A stretch of DNA of 64,000 nt, taken from the NCBI GenBank assembly GCA_037446115.1, contig JBBIJF010000015.1, positions 41,093 through 105,092 on the forward strand. The letters are read 5' to 3'. Source of the stretch: JANWXD01 sp037446115. Its GTDB lineage: Bacteria > Acidobacteriota > Terriglobia > Bryobacterales > Bryobacteraceae. Positions 11,262 to 20,453 of this stretch are shown here, in pieces. The notes below the pieces were generated by a model, which saw only the letters and a list, made by a program, of their open reading frames with translations, was not told the DNA's origin and searched no databases. The stretch's first letter is position 1, and each line of letters opens with the position of its first letter. Position numbers and translations under genes: made by a program.

Positions 11262-13138
11262 TTGCTCTTGCGTACCTCGTGCTGGCGGCGCTGGCGGGAA
11301 ATCCTCTGGCGGGCCTGCTCGAGCCTGACAATCTGAGACGCGCGGAGGTCTCCGGCGTCTCGGTGGAACGCGGCGAGCGCCCCGACACTGTGATACTGCG
11401 GTTCCCGCCCGCCGAGCAGCCGGGAAGCCTCGTCCTGCCGGTCCCTGAAGCCGCGCGGGATTGGACGCGGTGGGGCGGCCTCACCTTCGAGTTTGTCTCG
11501 GACTCCACCATCCGCTGGCAGCTTGAAATCCGTAACCGTCGCGGCGAAGTCTTCACCTATCGGGTCCAGCCCTACCAGGGTGTGCCGGTCAAAGCCTCCA
11601 TCCCCGCCTCCTTCCTGTTGCGCGACTACATGAACAACCGCGCCTTCAAGGGATATTGGATCTCCAACTGGGGCAACCATATTGACCTCAGGGAAGTGGT
11701 TGCGATCGCGATTCGGATGCACCCCAACCGCCCGGTGACCCTGCGTCTGGGTCCGCTTGCGCTCACCGCCCAACCGGAACCGGATGAGATCTACCTGGAC
11801 CGCCCGGTCGTGGATGAGTTCGGCCAGTGGGCGCTGCTGGACTGGCCGGGCAAGATCCATTCGCTGGAGCAACTGCGCGAGGCCTGGAGGCGGGAGGACG
11901 CGGAACTGGCCCGCACGGAGGATTTCGGATTCTGCGAGTACGGAGGCTGGAAGGGTCGCAAGCACCGGGCGACGGGCTACTTTTACGCAGCCCCAATCGA
12001 AGGCCGCTGGTGGCTCGTCGATCCCGACGGCCATCTATTCTTTTCCGTTGGCGTGGACTGCGTCCGCTACCGCGATCCCAGCCCCTTGCTGCCGGGCCGC
12101 GAGAAGCTGTTTGCGAAGTTGCCGCCCGGGGCAGGGAAGACTGTGGACTTCTATCACGCCAACGCCCGCTTGCGGTATTCCGAAGCCGAGTTTGTAGCGC
12201 GGTGGAAGGAAACCGCCGCTCGCCGCCTGCGTTCCTGGGGATTCAATACGGTGGCCAACTGGTCGGATCCGGCGATGTATCAGGATCCGCCGCTGCCCTT
12301 TGTGACGAACGTCCGCGTGGGGAGGAGCCGGAAGTCGTGGCAAGGCTATCCCGACGCCTGGTCGGAAGAATTCGCCCGTACCGCAGAGCAGGACGCCGCC
12401 GAGCAGTCCGGGCGCTACCGGGAGGAACGGCGGCTGATCGGCTATTTTATCGGCAACGAGCCTCGCTGGCCGCAGCGCAACTTGATTGACCTGATCCTGC
12501 AAGATCCGGAACCCTCGGCCACCGGGCAGTTCGTACGGAACTTCCTGCGAGATCGGGGCGACACCGAGATCGCCCGCGCGGCCCTGCTCGAGGAGCTGAG
12601 CCGCAAGTATTTCCGCACCGTGACCGAGGCCATCCGCAAAGCGGATCCCAACCACATGGTGCTCGGCATCCGCTGGGCAGGCAATGCGCCGGACCCGGTC
12701 TTGCGCGCCAACGACGTCTTTGACGTGTTCAGCATCAACATGTACCGCTTCGAGCCCCCGCCCGAGCAAATCCGCCGCATTTATGAGCTCACCGGACGAC
12801 CCGTGCTGATCGGCGAATTCCATTTCGGCGCGCCAGAACGGGGGCTTGCGCCGTCGCTGGTGATGGTCAAGGACCAGACCGAGAGAGGCGTGGCGTATCA
12901 GTATTACGTAGAGCGCGCTGCGGCGCAGGCGCCCGTCGTGGGCGCCCACTACTTTCAGCTTTGTGATCAGCCGGCGACGGGCCGCTTCGACGGGGAAAAC
13001 TACAATCTGGGTTTCGTCAATGTGGTGGATCTCCCCTACAGGGAGCTGGTCGAGTTCGCACGCCGGACCCACCGGCGCATCTATCGTGTCCACTCGGGCG
13101 AGCTGCCGCCGGCGGAACGCCCGCCCCGGGTACGGTGA
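11258..13138 (+). CDS. secreted clan GH-A glycoside hydrolase (agarase-like)
   Basis: This 626-aa protein begins with a short hydrophobic leader (VIALAYLVLAALAGNPLAG), then a beta-sandwich-like region to about residue 180, then a TIM barrel. The barrel carries the two acids expected of a retaining clan GH-A enzyme: Glu401 after Asn in IGYFIGNEPRW and Glu520 in GRPVLIGEFHFG. RWWLVDPDGHLFFSVGVDCV is typical of agarase-like (GH50-type) proteins, but the family cannot be fixed by eye. A GTG start overlaps the epimerase stop (GTGA); the longer reading frame into the upstream gene was rejected. It probably cleaves an extracellular polysaccharide. Confidence 0.82.
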   Translation: MIALAYLVLAALAGNPLAGLLEPDNLRRAEVSGVSVERGERPDTVILRFPPAEQPGSLVLPVPEAARDWTRWGGLTFEFVSDSTIRWQLEIRNRRGEVFTYRVQPYQGVPVKASIPASFLLRDYMNNRAFKGYWISNWGNHIDLREVVAIAIRMHPNRPVTLRLGPLALTAQPEPDEIYLDRPVVDEFGQWALLDWPGKIHSLEQLREAWRREDAELARTEDFGFCEYGGWKGRKHRATGYFYAAPIEGRWWLVDPDGHLFFSVGVDCVRYRDPSPLLPGREKLFAKLPPGAGKTVDFYHANARLRYSEAEFVARWKETAARRLRSWGFNTVANWSDPAMYQDPPLPFVTNVRVGRSRKSWQGYPDAWSEEFARTAEQDAAEQSGRYREERRLIGYFIGNEPRWPQRNLIDLILQDPEPSATGQFVRNFLRDRGDTEIARAALLEELSRKYFRTVTEAIRKADPNHMVLGIRWAGNAPDPVLRANDVFDVFSINMYRFEPPPEQIRRIYELTGRPVLIGEFHFGAPERGLAPSLVMVKDQTERGVAYQYYVERAAAQAPVVGAHYFQLCDQPATGRFDGENYNLGFVNVVDLPYRELVEFARRTHRRIYRVHSGELPPAERPPRVR

Positions 13139-13231
13139 GCAACGCCACAAGGCATCCCACCCTCCGCCGGTGTTCCGCCTGTGGATTTTCAACAACCGAC
13201 GGTGGGACAATCACGCTATCGGGAGGAGACG

Positions 13232-14131
13232 ATGTACGCCGTATGTGGAGCGACAGGAAACACGGGAAGCGTCGTAGCGCGAAGACTGCTCGCCGCCGGG
13301 CAGAAGGTGCGTGCGATCGGGCGCCACAGGGATCGCTTGCAGCCCTTGGTGGCGCAGGGCGCCGAGGGCTTTGTGGCCGAACTCACCGACAAAGCCGCCC
13401 TGGTGCGCGCCTTTGACGGCGTCCGCGCGGTCTATGCCATGATCCCTCCCGACTATGGCGGCGACCTGCGTGCCTTCCAGGCCAGGGCCGCAGAAGCGCT
13501 CGCAGCGGCTGTCGCCGAGGCGGGCGTGGGCTACGCCGTGAGTCTGTCCAGCATCGGCGCGGACAAACCCGGTGGTACCGGGCCGATCGCCGGGCTCCAC
13601 GAGTTCGAAAACAAACTCGACGCCGTCGCCGGGTTGAACACCCTGCACCTGCGGCCGGGCTACTTCTTCGAGAACTTTCTCATGATGATCCCGTCTATCC
13701 GGCAGACGGGAACGCTGGCGGCGGCCTTTCGGCCTGATCTGCCCGTCCCGATGGTGGCAACGCGGGATATCGGCGCACGCGCCGCCGAAGAATTACTCAA
13801 GCTCGAATTCAGGGGGCACTCCACGCGCGAACTGCGCGCGCCCCGGGACTACACATTTAGCGAAGTAGCACGGATCCTTGGCGATGCAATCGGCCATGAC
13901 GGCCTGGGCTATCGCCAGCTGCCGTACGACGCGTTCGAGGAAGGCCTCGTGCGCATGGGCTTCCCGAGAACTACTGCGGCCCTTTTCCGTGAGATGACTG
14001 CCGCTTTCAACGAGGGCCGTGTTGCGACCCTGGAGCCGCGCTCTGCGCAAAACACCGCGCCCACCACACTAGAGCAGTGGGCGCAGGAAGTGTTTGTCCC
14101 GGCGTATCAAGGAAAAGGAGCCACCGCGTAG
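13232..14131 (+). CDS. NmrA-like NAD(P)-binding reductase
   Basis: This 299-aa atypical short-chain dehydrogenase of the NmrA/triphenylmethane-reductase type has GATGNTGSVVARRLL at the N-terminus for NAD(P) binding. It lacks a classical Tyr-x3-Lys at the usual place. The ATG start follows GGAGGAG at a spacing of four bases, which rules out the 17-residue longer start. Such proteins act as quinone or dye reductases, or as redox sensors. No partner gene gives the role here. It ends 30 bases before the 3' end of the convergent oxidoreductase gene. Confidence 0.88.
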   Translation: MYAVCGATGNTGSVVARRLLAAGQKVRAIGRHRDRLQPLVAQGAEGFVAELTDKAALVRAFDGVRAVYAMIPPDYGGDLRAFQARAAEALAAAVAEAGVGYAVSLSSIGADKPGGTGPIAGLHEFENKLDAVAGLNTLHLRPGYFFENFLMMIPSIRQTGTLAAAFRPDLPVPMVATRDIGARAAEELLKLEFRGHSTRELRAPRDYTFSEVARILGDAIGHDGLGYRQLPYDAFEEGLVRMGFPRTTAALFREMTAAFNEGRVATLEPRSAQNTAPTTLEQWAQEVFVPAYQGKGATA

Positions 14132-14161
14132 CGCGTCCGGAGAGCCGGTTCGGCCGCGAAA

Positions 14162-15457
14162 CTACACCTTTTCCGGAACCACGAACGGCTTGCGGTAATC
14201 GCGCCGGAACATCCGGTTGGCTTCTTCGTCGCCGAGCACCTGCCCGGTGTGCGGGTCCACACGCAGCGAGCGGCCAAGCCGGTAGGAAATATTGCCCAGG
14301 TGCATCAGGTCGCAGGAGATCGCCCCTTCCTCCACCGGCGCGTTCAAGTCCGACGTCTTGCGGCTCCGCACGGCCTCGATGAAGTTTGCCCAGTTGTTGC
14401 CGCCTTCGCGCCGTGCCGGACCAGGCTGCTGTTCCTTGCCAAGATACGTCCAGTACTTGTCGTAGCCGTCAATGGCCATGTAGCCGTTGGAGCCGTAGAA
14501 AATGTTTCCGACCGTGTTGCCCGGCTTGTCGCCTCCGATTCCCGCCTCGTGATTGCTGACCCAGTGGCGCACCTCGAAGACGAGCAACTTTTTCTTACCC
14601 ATGCCGTCGAACTCGTAGGTGACCACCAGGGTGTTGGGCGTTTCCTGGTCGTCGTCGAACATGAAGTGACCGCCCATGGCACTGACCTTGGTCGGATAGG
14701 TCACTCCCAGTCCCCAGCGGCAGATGTCCAGTTCGTGGATGCCCTGATTGCCGAAGTCACCGTTTCCGTAGTCCCAGAACCAGTGCCAGTTGTAGTGGAA
14801 CCGATTCCGGGTGAACGGGCGCTGGGGCGCCGGCCCGAGCCACAGGTCGTAGTGCACGCCCGCCGGTACCGGCTCCGGCGGCGTCCGTCCGATCGTGTCA
14901 CGCCATTTGAAACAAAGACCGCGGGCCATGTACACTTCGCCGATCACCCCTTCGCGGAGCTTCTCCATGGCTTCGCGGAGCGCCACCCCGGAGCGGCTGT
15001 TGGTGCCGTGCTGCACGATACGGTTGTACTTCTTGGCCGCCGCCACGATCTGGCGCGACTCGAAAATGTTGTGCGAAAGCGGCTTTTCGACGTATACGTC
15101 CTTGCCCGCCTGGCAGGCCCAGATGGTCTGGAGCGTGTGCCAGTGGTTGGGCGTCGCAATCGAGACCGCGTCAATGGACTTGTCCTCGAGCAGCTTTCGG
15201 TAATCTACGTAAGCTTTCGGCCGCTTGCCCGTCAGCTTCTCCGCCAGTTGGAGCCGCTCGTTGAGCACGTTTTCGTCTACGTCGCACAGCGCGGCGACCT
15301 CCACATTCGGCATCTTCGAATAGACCTGGATGTGCGCCCGGCCTTGGCCGCGCACGCCGACACAAGCCACGCGCACCGTGTCGTTCGGGCTTGCCAGCGA
15401 TTTGGCGGCCGAGGCGGCGGCGGCAGCAGAACTCATCAGAAAGTAACGGCGGTTCAT
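14162..15457 (-). CDS. Tat-exported Gfo/Idh/MocA oxidoreductase
   Basis: This 431-aa exported oxidoreductase begins MNRRYFLMSSAAAAASAAKS, a Tat-like signal (R-R-x-F-L) followed by an Ala-rich helix. The Rossmann segment is VRVACVGVRGQGRAH, and EKPLSHN is the family's catalytic-region motif. The C-terminal half contains the long insertion with WLGPAP and NWHWFWDYGNGDFGNQG that is typical of the large secreted subgroup in Acidobacteria and Planctomycetes. AAGGAG precedes the ATG. It probably modifies a sugar in the periplasm. The substrate is not known. Confidence 0.9.
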   Translation of the reverse strand: MNRRYFLMSSAAAAASAAKSLASPNDTVRVACVGVRGQGRAHIQVYSKMPNVEVAALCDVDENVLNERLQLAEKLTGKRPKAYVDYRKLLEDKSIDAVSIATPNHWHTLQTIWACQAGKDVYVEKPLSHNIFESRQIVAAAKKYNRIVQHGTNSRSGVALREAMEKLREGVIGEVYMARGLCFKWRDTIGRTPPEPVPAGVHYDLWLGPAPQRPFTRNRFHYNWHWFWDYGNGDFGNQGIHELDICRWGLGVTYPTKVSAMGGHFMFDDDQETPNTLVVTYEFDGMGKKKLLVFEVRHWVSNHEAGIGGDKPGNTVGNIFYGSNGYMAIDGYDKYWTYLGKEQQPGPARREGGNNWANFIEAVRSRKTSDLNAPVEEGAISCDLMHLGNISYRLGRSLRVDPHTGQVLGDEEANRMFRRDYRKPFVVPEKV

Positions 15458-15517
15458 CGTCGTCCGGCACTCCTTGCTTCAAATATAAATCAAAGGCGCC
15501 CGTTACGGACTTCAAAG

Positions 15518-15946
15518 TTACGGGGTCTTGCTATGAGGATCGCCGCCGAGGCGTTGCACGATCTGATCCATAACTGCCTGAGCGTCCGCCACCGCCTGTT
15601 CGGCATCTTCCCGTCCGTAGGCCTCGGCGGCAATGATGGGGTCCGGCAGTGCGTCTGGATAACGGGTCGTCAAATCATGGCGGTCGAGGCGGCGACCATG
15701 CTCCACGAGCCCCTCGAACTCCGGATCGAAACCCGTAGCTTCACGGGCTAGCTCGCCCACGGAATGGATCATCACATGGCGGCGACCCCGGGAGATCAAA
15801 TACGTCTTCAGCGCCTTTTGCGCCGCCTGCTCTGCGAAAAAAGCTGCGTAGGCATAGTTTGCCAGCTCGAGCAACCGTTCGGCCTGTGTCAGGTCATAGC
15901 GGGCCTGGCGCAACCATCGCGCTGCCTGCCGCTCCGGATCCTTCAT
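15518..15946 (-). CDS. HEPN-domain protein of an MNT/HEPN pair
   Basis: This 142-aa helical protein matches the HEPN family of the COG2250 type. The core FFAEQAAQKALKTYL and the His of HVMIHSVGEL are in the expected order, followed by TTRYPDA near the C-terminus. Its start overlaps the stop of the nucleotidyltransferase gene (ATGA, 15943-15946). HEPN partners of MNT proteins are usually RNases or their inactive relatives. Here the RX4H-like stretch is present as RHVMIH, but the Tyr that is modified in HepT proteins is not at the usual next-but-one place. Whether the pair is a toxin-antitoxin module is an inference. Confidence 0.85.
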   Translation of the reverse strand: MKDPERQAARWLRQARYDLTQAERLLELANYAYAAFFAEQAAQKALKTYLISRGRRHVMIHSVGELAREATGFDPEFEGLVEHGRRLDRHDLTTRYPDALPDPIIAAEAYGREDAEQAVADAQAVMDQIVQRLGGDPHSKTP

Positions 15947-16296
15947 CGTTCCTCTCCGGCGTCGTACAGCACAATCGCGTCCCGCAGCGCGCTGAGAACG
16001 AACGGATTTTCGTGCTCCTGCATCGTGGCGAACTCCTCAGGCGTGTAGACAAAGACGTCAGCCGCCACCGGCAGAGCCGGAACCGAAAGCAGTCTCTGCA
16101 CAAAGCGGTCGGTAGTGTGCTTGATAATAATCAAGTCGAGGTCGCTTGCCTCGTCCTGCTCGCCCCGGGCCGCCGATCCAAAAAGCAGGATCTTCTCGAC
16201 CGGTCCGTAACCGGTGACGATTCGCTGCACGACCTCTCTGACGGTGTCGCGTAAGGGCGCGGGCAGCCGTTCAATCTTCGCCTCCGGCACACACAC
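15943..16296 (-). CDS. minimal nucleotidyltransferase (MNT)
   Basis: This 117-aa protein carries the MNT/polymerase-beta signature LFGSAARGEQDEASDLDLI: GS, then the two Asp metal ligands of SDLDL. A third acidic position follows in VAADVFVYTPEEF. Such proteins transfer AMP or another nucleotide. In several toxin-antitoxin modules they inactivate the paired HEPN protein by adenylylation. It starts with GTG, with an alternative GTG two codons in, and overlaps the HEPN gene by four bases. The two are surely cotranslated. No regulatory palindrome was recognised upstream. Confidence 0.87.
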   Translation of the reverse strand: MCVPEAKIERLPAPLRDTVREVVQRIVTGYGPVEKILLFGSAARGEQDEASDLDLIIIKHTTDRFVQRLLSVPALPVAADVFVYTPEEFATMQEHENPFVLSALRDAIVLYDAGEER

Positions 16297-16368
16297 ATCT
16301 TAAATCACGCTCTGCAACGGGGCCTGCGCCCCCGGGGTACAATCGTCCTCGTACGTCCCGATTTCACT

Positions 16369-19300
16369 ATGAAGCTCCGGATCTTCGTTTCAGGTTGCGC
16401 GGTGTCCGGTGCGGCGTTCCTGCTGCTGCGCGGGGCTGACACTTCGGCTGTACGCGAAGAACAGCTGGCGCGCCACCGAAACCTCGGCAAGGCTTACTAC
16501 GAGAACCCGACCACACAGATGGAAGCCGTCGAGGAACTGCGCAAAGCGCTCGAGCTGGCGCCCGACTCGGCCCGCGACCGGCTGAACTACGGTTTGGCGT
16601 TGCTCAGGGCAGGGAAGACCAAAGAGGGCATCGCCGAGCTCGAAAAGGTTCAAAAACAGGATCCGAAGCTCCCCCACACTTGGTTCAACCTGGGCATCGC
16701 GTTCAAGAAAGAGGGCGATTATGCGCGCGCCCTCCGGCAATTCGAACGTATGGTCCAGCTGGTGCCCGACGAGCCGATCTCCCACTACAACCTCGGCGTG
16801 CTTTACCGGTTGCTGAACCGGCCGGACGATGCGCTTCGCGCCTTTGAGAAAGCCCGCGACCTGGATCCGAACCTCGCGGCAGCACGCTTTCAGCTGTATA
16901 ACGCTTACCGGCGGCTGGGCCGCAACCAGGAAGCGGCCCGCGAGCTCCAGATCTTCCAGGAGATCAAGAAACGCCAGGAAGGCTCGCCGACTCCCGAGGA
17001 CGTGGACTGGAGTTTTTACGCCGAGCTGTACGATGTCGTGGATCCCCGCTCGTCGGCCGATGAGACGCCCGCTCCCGTGTTGCGCTTTCAGCTACAGAAA
17101 CTCGCCGGTGCCGCCGACCCCAAAACGGCGGGAATTCTCGTGCTGGATGCCGACGGGGACGGCCGGCCCGACCTTCTGGTGTGGAGCGCAAAAGGGGTCG
17201 CGGTTTACTCCGGCGGATTTACGCCCGTCGCTCGTTCCGGTCTTGAGGGTGTGAGCGGCGTGATCTCCGCGGCTGCTGCCGACTTCAATAACGACGGCCT
17301 GCAGGACCTGTGCATCCTGTTGCCTGCGGGGCCGGTGCTGTACGTGAATCGCAAAGGCCGGTTTCAGAAAGCGGCCGTCACCGGCCTTCCTGCAGGGCGC
17401 TTCGAAAAAGCCGTCTGGCTCGACTACGACCACGACTATGACCTCGATCTGTTCCTGCTCGGGGATCGTTCCGTGCTGCTTCGCAATCAGGGTGAAGCCG
17501 GATTCGCGGACCGCAGTTCGGAATTTCCGTTCGCCCGCGGCCGCGCCCTGGACGGCGCCGCCTTCCGCCTGATCGCGGACGGCAAAGGGATGGATCTTGT
17601 GGTCTCCTATCGGGACCGCTCCGGCGTGCTCTATCGGGACCGTCTGGCCGGCAAATTCGAGGCGGCCAACCTGGACGGGTTGCCTGCGGGTGCGCGCAAT
17701 GTGGTGGCCGAAGACTTCAACAACGATGGCTGGATTGACGTCGCCGCGGCCTCCGCCGCCGGCCTGGTGTGGCTGTGGAACGATCACGGACGGTTTCGAG
17801 CTCAAGCCGGACCCTCCGGCGGTGGCGGCCTCGCGGCTGCCGATTTGGAAAACCGCGGTCTTCGAGACGTGGTCTTCAGCGCCGCCATCCACCGTAACCA
17901 GGGTGCCGGCCGCTTCGCCTCCGCCAGGACGAGTCCGCCACTACCCGATGCAGCTGCCCTCGCCGCGGCGGACTTCGATTTGGACGCCCGCGTGGATCTG
18001 GCCGCGGTGGGGACGGATGGCGCGGCCTACCGGCTGTTGAACCGTACGCCGCTCCAAAACATGTGGCTTCGTGTAAAGCTCAAGGGAGTCAAAAACCTGC
18101 TCCTGGCCCCTGGAGCAGAAGTTGAAGTCAAAGCCGGAAGACTCTATCAAAAAAGGATTTACCACGGCCTCCCTCTGCTCTTCGGTCTGCGCACGGCGAA
18201 AGACGTGGACACCGTCCGCATCACGTGGCCGAACGGGTTAATACAAAACGAACCCAAACAGGTGGCCGGCCGGGCGCTGGCCTTCGAGGAAGCTCAACGC
18301 CTCTCCGGCTCCTGCCCGATGGTCTTCACGTGGAACGGCCGTGAGTTCCAGTTCATCGCCGATGCTTTGGGTGTGGCGCCCCTGGGCGCGCGCGCCGGCG
18401 ATGACGCCTATTTCCCGGTGGACCACGACGAGTACGTGCAAATTCCGGACGGCGCGCTGGTGGAAAACCAGGGTTACTTTGACGTGCGGGTCACCGAGGA
18501 GTTGCGGGAGGTGACGTATCTGGATCAGGTCCGGCTGGTTGCGTTGGACCACCCCGCGCAGGTCGAAATCTTTACCAATGAGAAATTCAAGGCGCCGCCG
18601 TTTCCTGAGTTCCGGCTGTTCGGTGTGCGGCGCCGCATGTATCCCGTCGCAGCCCGGGACGGCCGGGGCAGGGATGTGCTCCGGCATCTCAGCCGTGCGG
18701 ACCGGCTCTACGCGGCCGGTTTCCGCCGCGATTTTACGGGAGTCGCCGAGCCGCACTCGCTCGAGCTCGATTTCGGCCGCGAAGCGGCGCGCGGCAACCG
18801 CGCCATCCTGGTGCTCCGCGGCTGGGTGGACTGGGCGGACGGCAGCACGTTCTTCCGCCTGGCGCAGCAGGGGCGCGGCGCGCTATTCCTGCCCTACCTG
18901 CAGGTCAAAGACGCGCGCGGGCGGTGGCAGACCGTGGTCGAGGACATGGGGATTCCCGCCGGTCAGCCGAAGACGATCGTCGTGGATCTGACCGGTAAGT
19001 TCCTCTCTGATTCCCGGCAAATCCGGATCGTAACCAACCTCTGCCTGTACTGGGATGAAATCTTCCTCAGTGAAGACACCGCCACGCCGCCGGTGCGGCT
19101 CACGTGGCTGGACCCGCATGAGGCGGAGTTGCGCTTCCGCGGATTCTCGCGCGCCATCATCCACCCGCAACGTGCCCAGCCGGAAATGTTCGACTACGGC
19201 CGTGTTTCACTCGTTTCGATGTGGAACCCCACGCCCGGGACCTACACCCGCTACGGCGACGTGCGCGAGTTGCTGGAGGCCGAAGACGACCGCTACGTAA

Positions 19301-19611
19301 TCATGGGCTCCGGCGACGAAGTGCGGCTGCGCTTCCGCTCCGCGGATCTGCCGGCCCTGCCGGAGGGCTGGCGCCGCAGCTTCCTGCTCAAGCTCGACGG
19401 GTGGAACAAAGACGGCGATTTCAACACGGCGTACTCGCAGTCCGTGGAGCCGCTGCCGTTCCACGGCATGTCACGCTATCCTTATCCGGAATCCGAGCGC
19501 TTCCCCGATACCGAAGCGCACCGGCGGTGGCGGGAGGCGTACCTGACGCGGCCGGCGCGGCCCTTGATTCCCACACTGAGCCGGACCTCGAACGCCGTGA
19601 GTCCGCAGTGA
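16369..19611 (+). CDS. TPR / FG-GAP / UnbV-type repeat protein
   Basis: This 1080-aa secreted protein begins with an N-terminal signal (MKLRIFVSGCAVSGAAFLLL). Tetratricopeptide repeats cover about residues 35-205 (for example WFNLGIAFKKEGDYARALRQF and HYNLGVLYRLLNRPDDALRAF). FG-GAP/VCBS-like calcium-binding blades follow (DADGDGRPDLLV, DFNNDGLQDLCI, DYDHDYDLDLFLL, DFNNDGWIDVAA, DFDLDARVDLAA). An ASPIC/UnbV-like segment ends in VRITWPNG. The last 430 residues are not recognised. Such proteins are common in Acidobacteria and are probably surface adhesins or scaffolds. TACAAT at 16338-16343 could be a -10 element. The start is the first ATG with a signal peptide. Confidence 0.88.
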   Translation: MKLRIFVSGCAVSGAAFLLLRGADTSAVREEQLARHRNLGKAYYENPTTQMEAVEELRKALELAPDSARDRLNYGLALLRAGKTKEGIAELEKVQKQDPKLPHTWFNLGIAFKKEGDYARALRQFERMVQLVPDEPISHYNLGVLYRLLNRPDDALRAFEKARDLDPNLAAARFQLYNAYRRLGRNQEAARELQIFQEIKKRQEGSPTPEDVDWSFYAELYDVVDPRSSADETPAPVLRFQLQKLAGAADPKTAGILVLDADGDGRPDLLVWSAKGVAVYSGGFTPVARSGLEGVSGVISAAAADFNNDGLQDLCILLPAGPVLYVNRKGRFQKAAVTGLPAGRFEKAVWLDYDHDYDLDLFLLGDRSVLLRNQGEAGFADRSSEFPFARGRALDGAAFRLIADGKGMDLVVSYRDRSGVLYRDRLAGKFEAANLDGLPAGARNVVAEDFNNDGWIDVAAASAAGLVWLWNDHGRFRAQAGPSGGGGLAAADLENRGLRDVVFSAAIHRNQGAGRFASARTSPPLPDAAALAAADFDLDARVDLAAVGTDGAAYRLLNRTPLQNMWLRVKLKGVKNLLLAPGAEVEVKAGRLYQKRIYHGLPLLFGLRTAKDVDTVRITWPNGLIQNEPKQVAGRALAFEEAQRLSGSCPMVFTWNGREFQFIADALGVAPLGARAGDDAYFPVDHDEYVQIPDGALVENQGYFDVRVTEELREVTYLDQVRLVALDHPAQVEIFTNEKFKAPPFPEFRLFGVRRRMYPVAARDGRGRDVLRHLSRADRLYAAGFRRDFTGVAEPHSLELDFGREAARGNRAILVLRGWVDWADGSTFFRLAQQGRGALFLPYLQVKDARGRWQTVVEDMGIPAGQPKTIVVDLTGKFLSDSRQIRIVTNLCLYWDEIFLSEDTATPPVRLTWLDPHEAELRFRGFSRAIIHPQRAQPEMFDYGRVSLVSMWNPTPGTYTRYGDVRELLEAEDDRYVIMGSGDEVRLRFRSADLPALPEGWRRSFLLKLDGWNKDGDFNTAYSQSVEPLPFHGMSRYPYPESERFPDTEAHRRWREAYLTRPARPLIPTLSRTSNAVSPQ

Positions 19612-19714
19612 CAGGGCGGAGGGAACCGTTGCGATTCGCCTCAGGGGAACGCCCGCTTGCCGCTGTCGGAGGGTTGCGCGGCTTGCGCCACGATTGACAG
19701 GGCGGCGCCCGCGG

Positions 19715-19915
19715 CTACTGGTCTTCCCTGGTCGCGGGCGTCGGTGCCGGCGGATGGGCCCGCCATTCCCGTTCCAGGTCACGGAGCTCGCGATCCACGA
19801 TGCGCCGCTCGATGGCCCAGCCGGCGCCGGGAAAGCCGGCCGCGCGGCGCCGGTCAATCGCCTCCAATATCCGCACTCCGCTCTCGAGCCGCTCTCTGAT
19901 CTGCTGCCGCCTCAT
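19715..19915 (-). CDS. small charged hypothetical protein
   Basis: This 66-aa reading frame begins with an ATG preceded by AGGAG five bases away, which makes it more credible than its size alone would. The product is mostly helical and charged (RRQQIRERLESGVRILEAI, then RRIVDRELRDLEREW) and ends in a Pro/Ala-rich tail. It has no signal peptide and no recognised motif. It lies 100 bases past the 3' end of the TPR/FG-GAP gene, in the opposite direction. It could be a small regulatory or toxin-like protein, but no function is assigned. Confidence 0.5.
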   Translation of the reverse strand: MRRQQIRERLESGVRILEAIDRRRAAGFPGAGWAIERRIVDRELRDLEREWRAHPPAPTPATREDQ

Positions 19916-20440
19916 CCCTGCTCCTCTCGTGGTTGTCAGCTTCATCTCGGGGGACGCGGAAAAGCGCGATTATAGTGCGGCACCGGGGAGGATGCAAGGC
20001 CCCCGTCCGTTGCGTGCGCTATGTACCGTCCCGGGGGGCCGTCCCGTGCTTGCGCGCACTCGCCTCCGGCGATCCAAAATTTCTCTCACTTGCAGCCACC
20101 TCCAAGGAACAAGGAGCTGGCGGAAGCCATCCGGCTCGCCCTCTTGGCGCCGTAAACGCCGCGCTCTGTTGACCGAGTCAGGGTGACGGTTCTCCGCACA
20201 GGAGACATCTGCTCCGGGCCTTGCGGGCGGTAGTCGGAGTCAATTGGGCCGTCCGCGGTTACCTGCCAGCCCGCTGGCGAGATTGGCGCGGATCGTAAAC
20301 GAGCCCGGGGCAAACCGGAGGTATTGTTGGCACGATTTTTTTGTCGAGATTTTTCGCCCACTTCAACCCTTTAATTCGTACAACCCCGGCTGGGGGCCTC
20401 GGTTCCGCACCGGCGCCGCTCGTGGGCCCGGCGATTGCGC
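19916..20440. other. intergenic region, no gene recognised
   Basis: About 525 bases without a convincing gene. Reading frames here are short, Arg/Ser-rich and unlike the neighbouring proteins in composition. No tRNA, tmRNA, SRP, RNase P or known riboswitch core was recognised by eye. A run of seven Ts lies at 20338-20344. The right end leads into a TAGAAT hexamer just upstream of the GH16 gene. It may hold promoters or an unknown small RNA. Confidence 0.5.
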
Positions 20441-20446
20441 TAGAAT
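20441..20446 (+). promoter_or_regulatory. -10-like hexamer next to GH16 start
   Basis: TAGAAT lies seven bases before the GTG start of the GH16 gene, and no Shine-Dalgarno sequence lies between. It is one of several such hexamers in the window and would place the transcript start at or beside the start codon. No clear -35 was seen. Confidence 0.4.
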
Positions 20447-20453
20447 CCGTTGC

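Noticed and set aside
19800..20361. Frames of 80-130 codons in the large gap
   Set aside because: They are Arg/Ser-rich, lack ribosome sites and overlap on both strands without any protein-like pattern.
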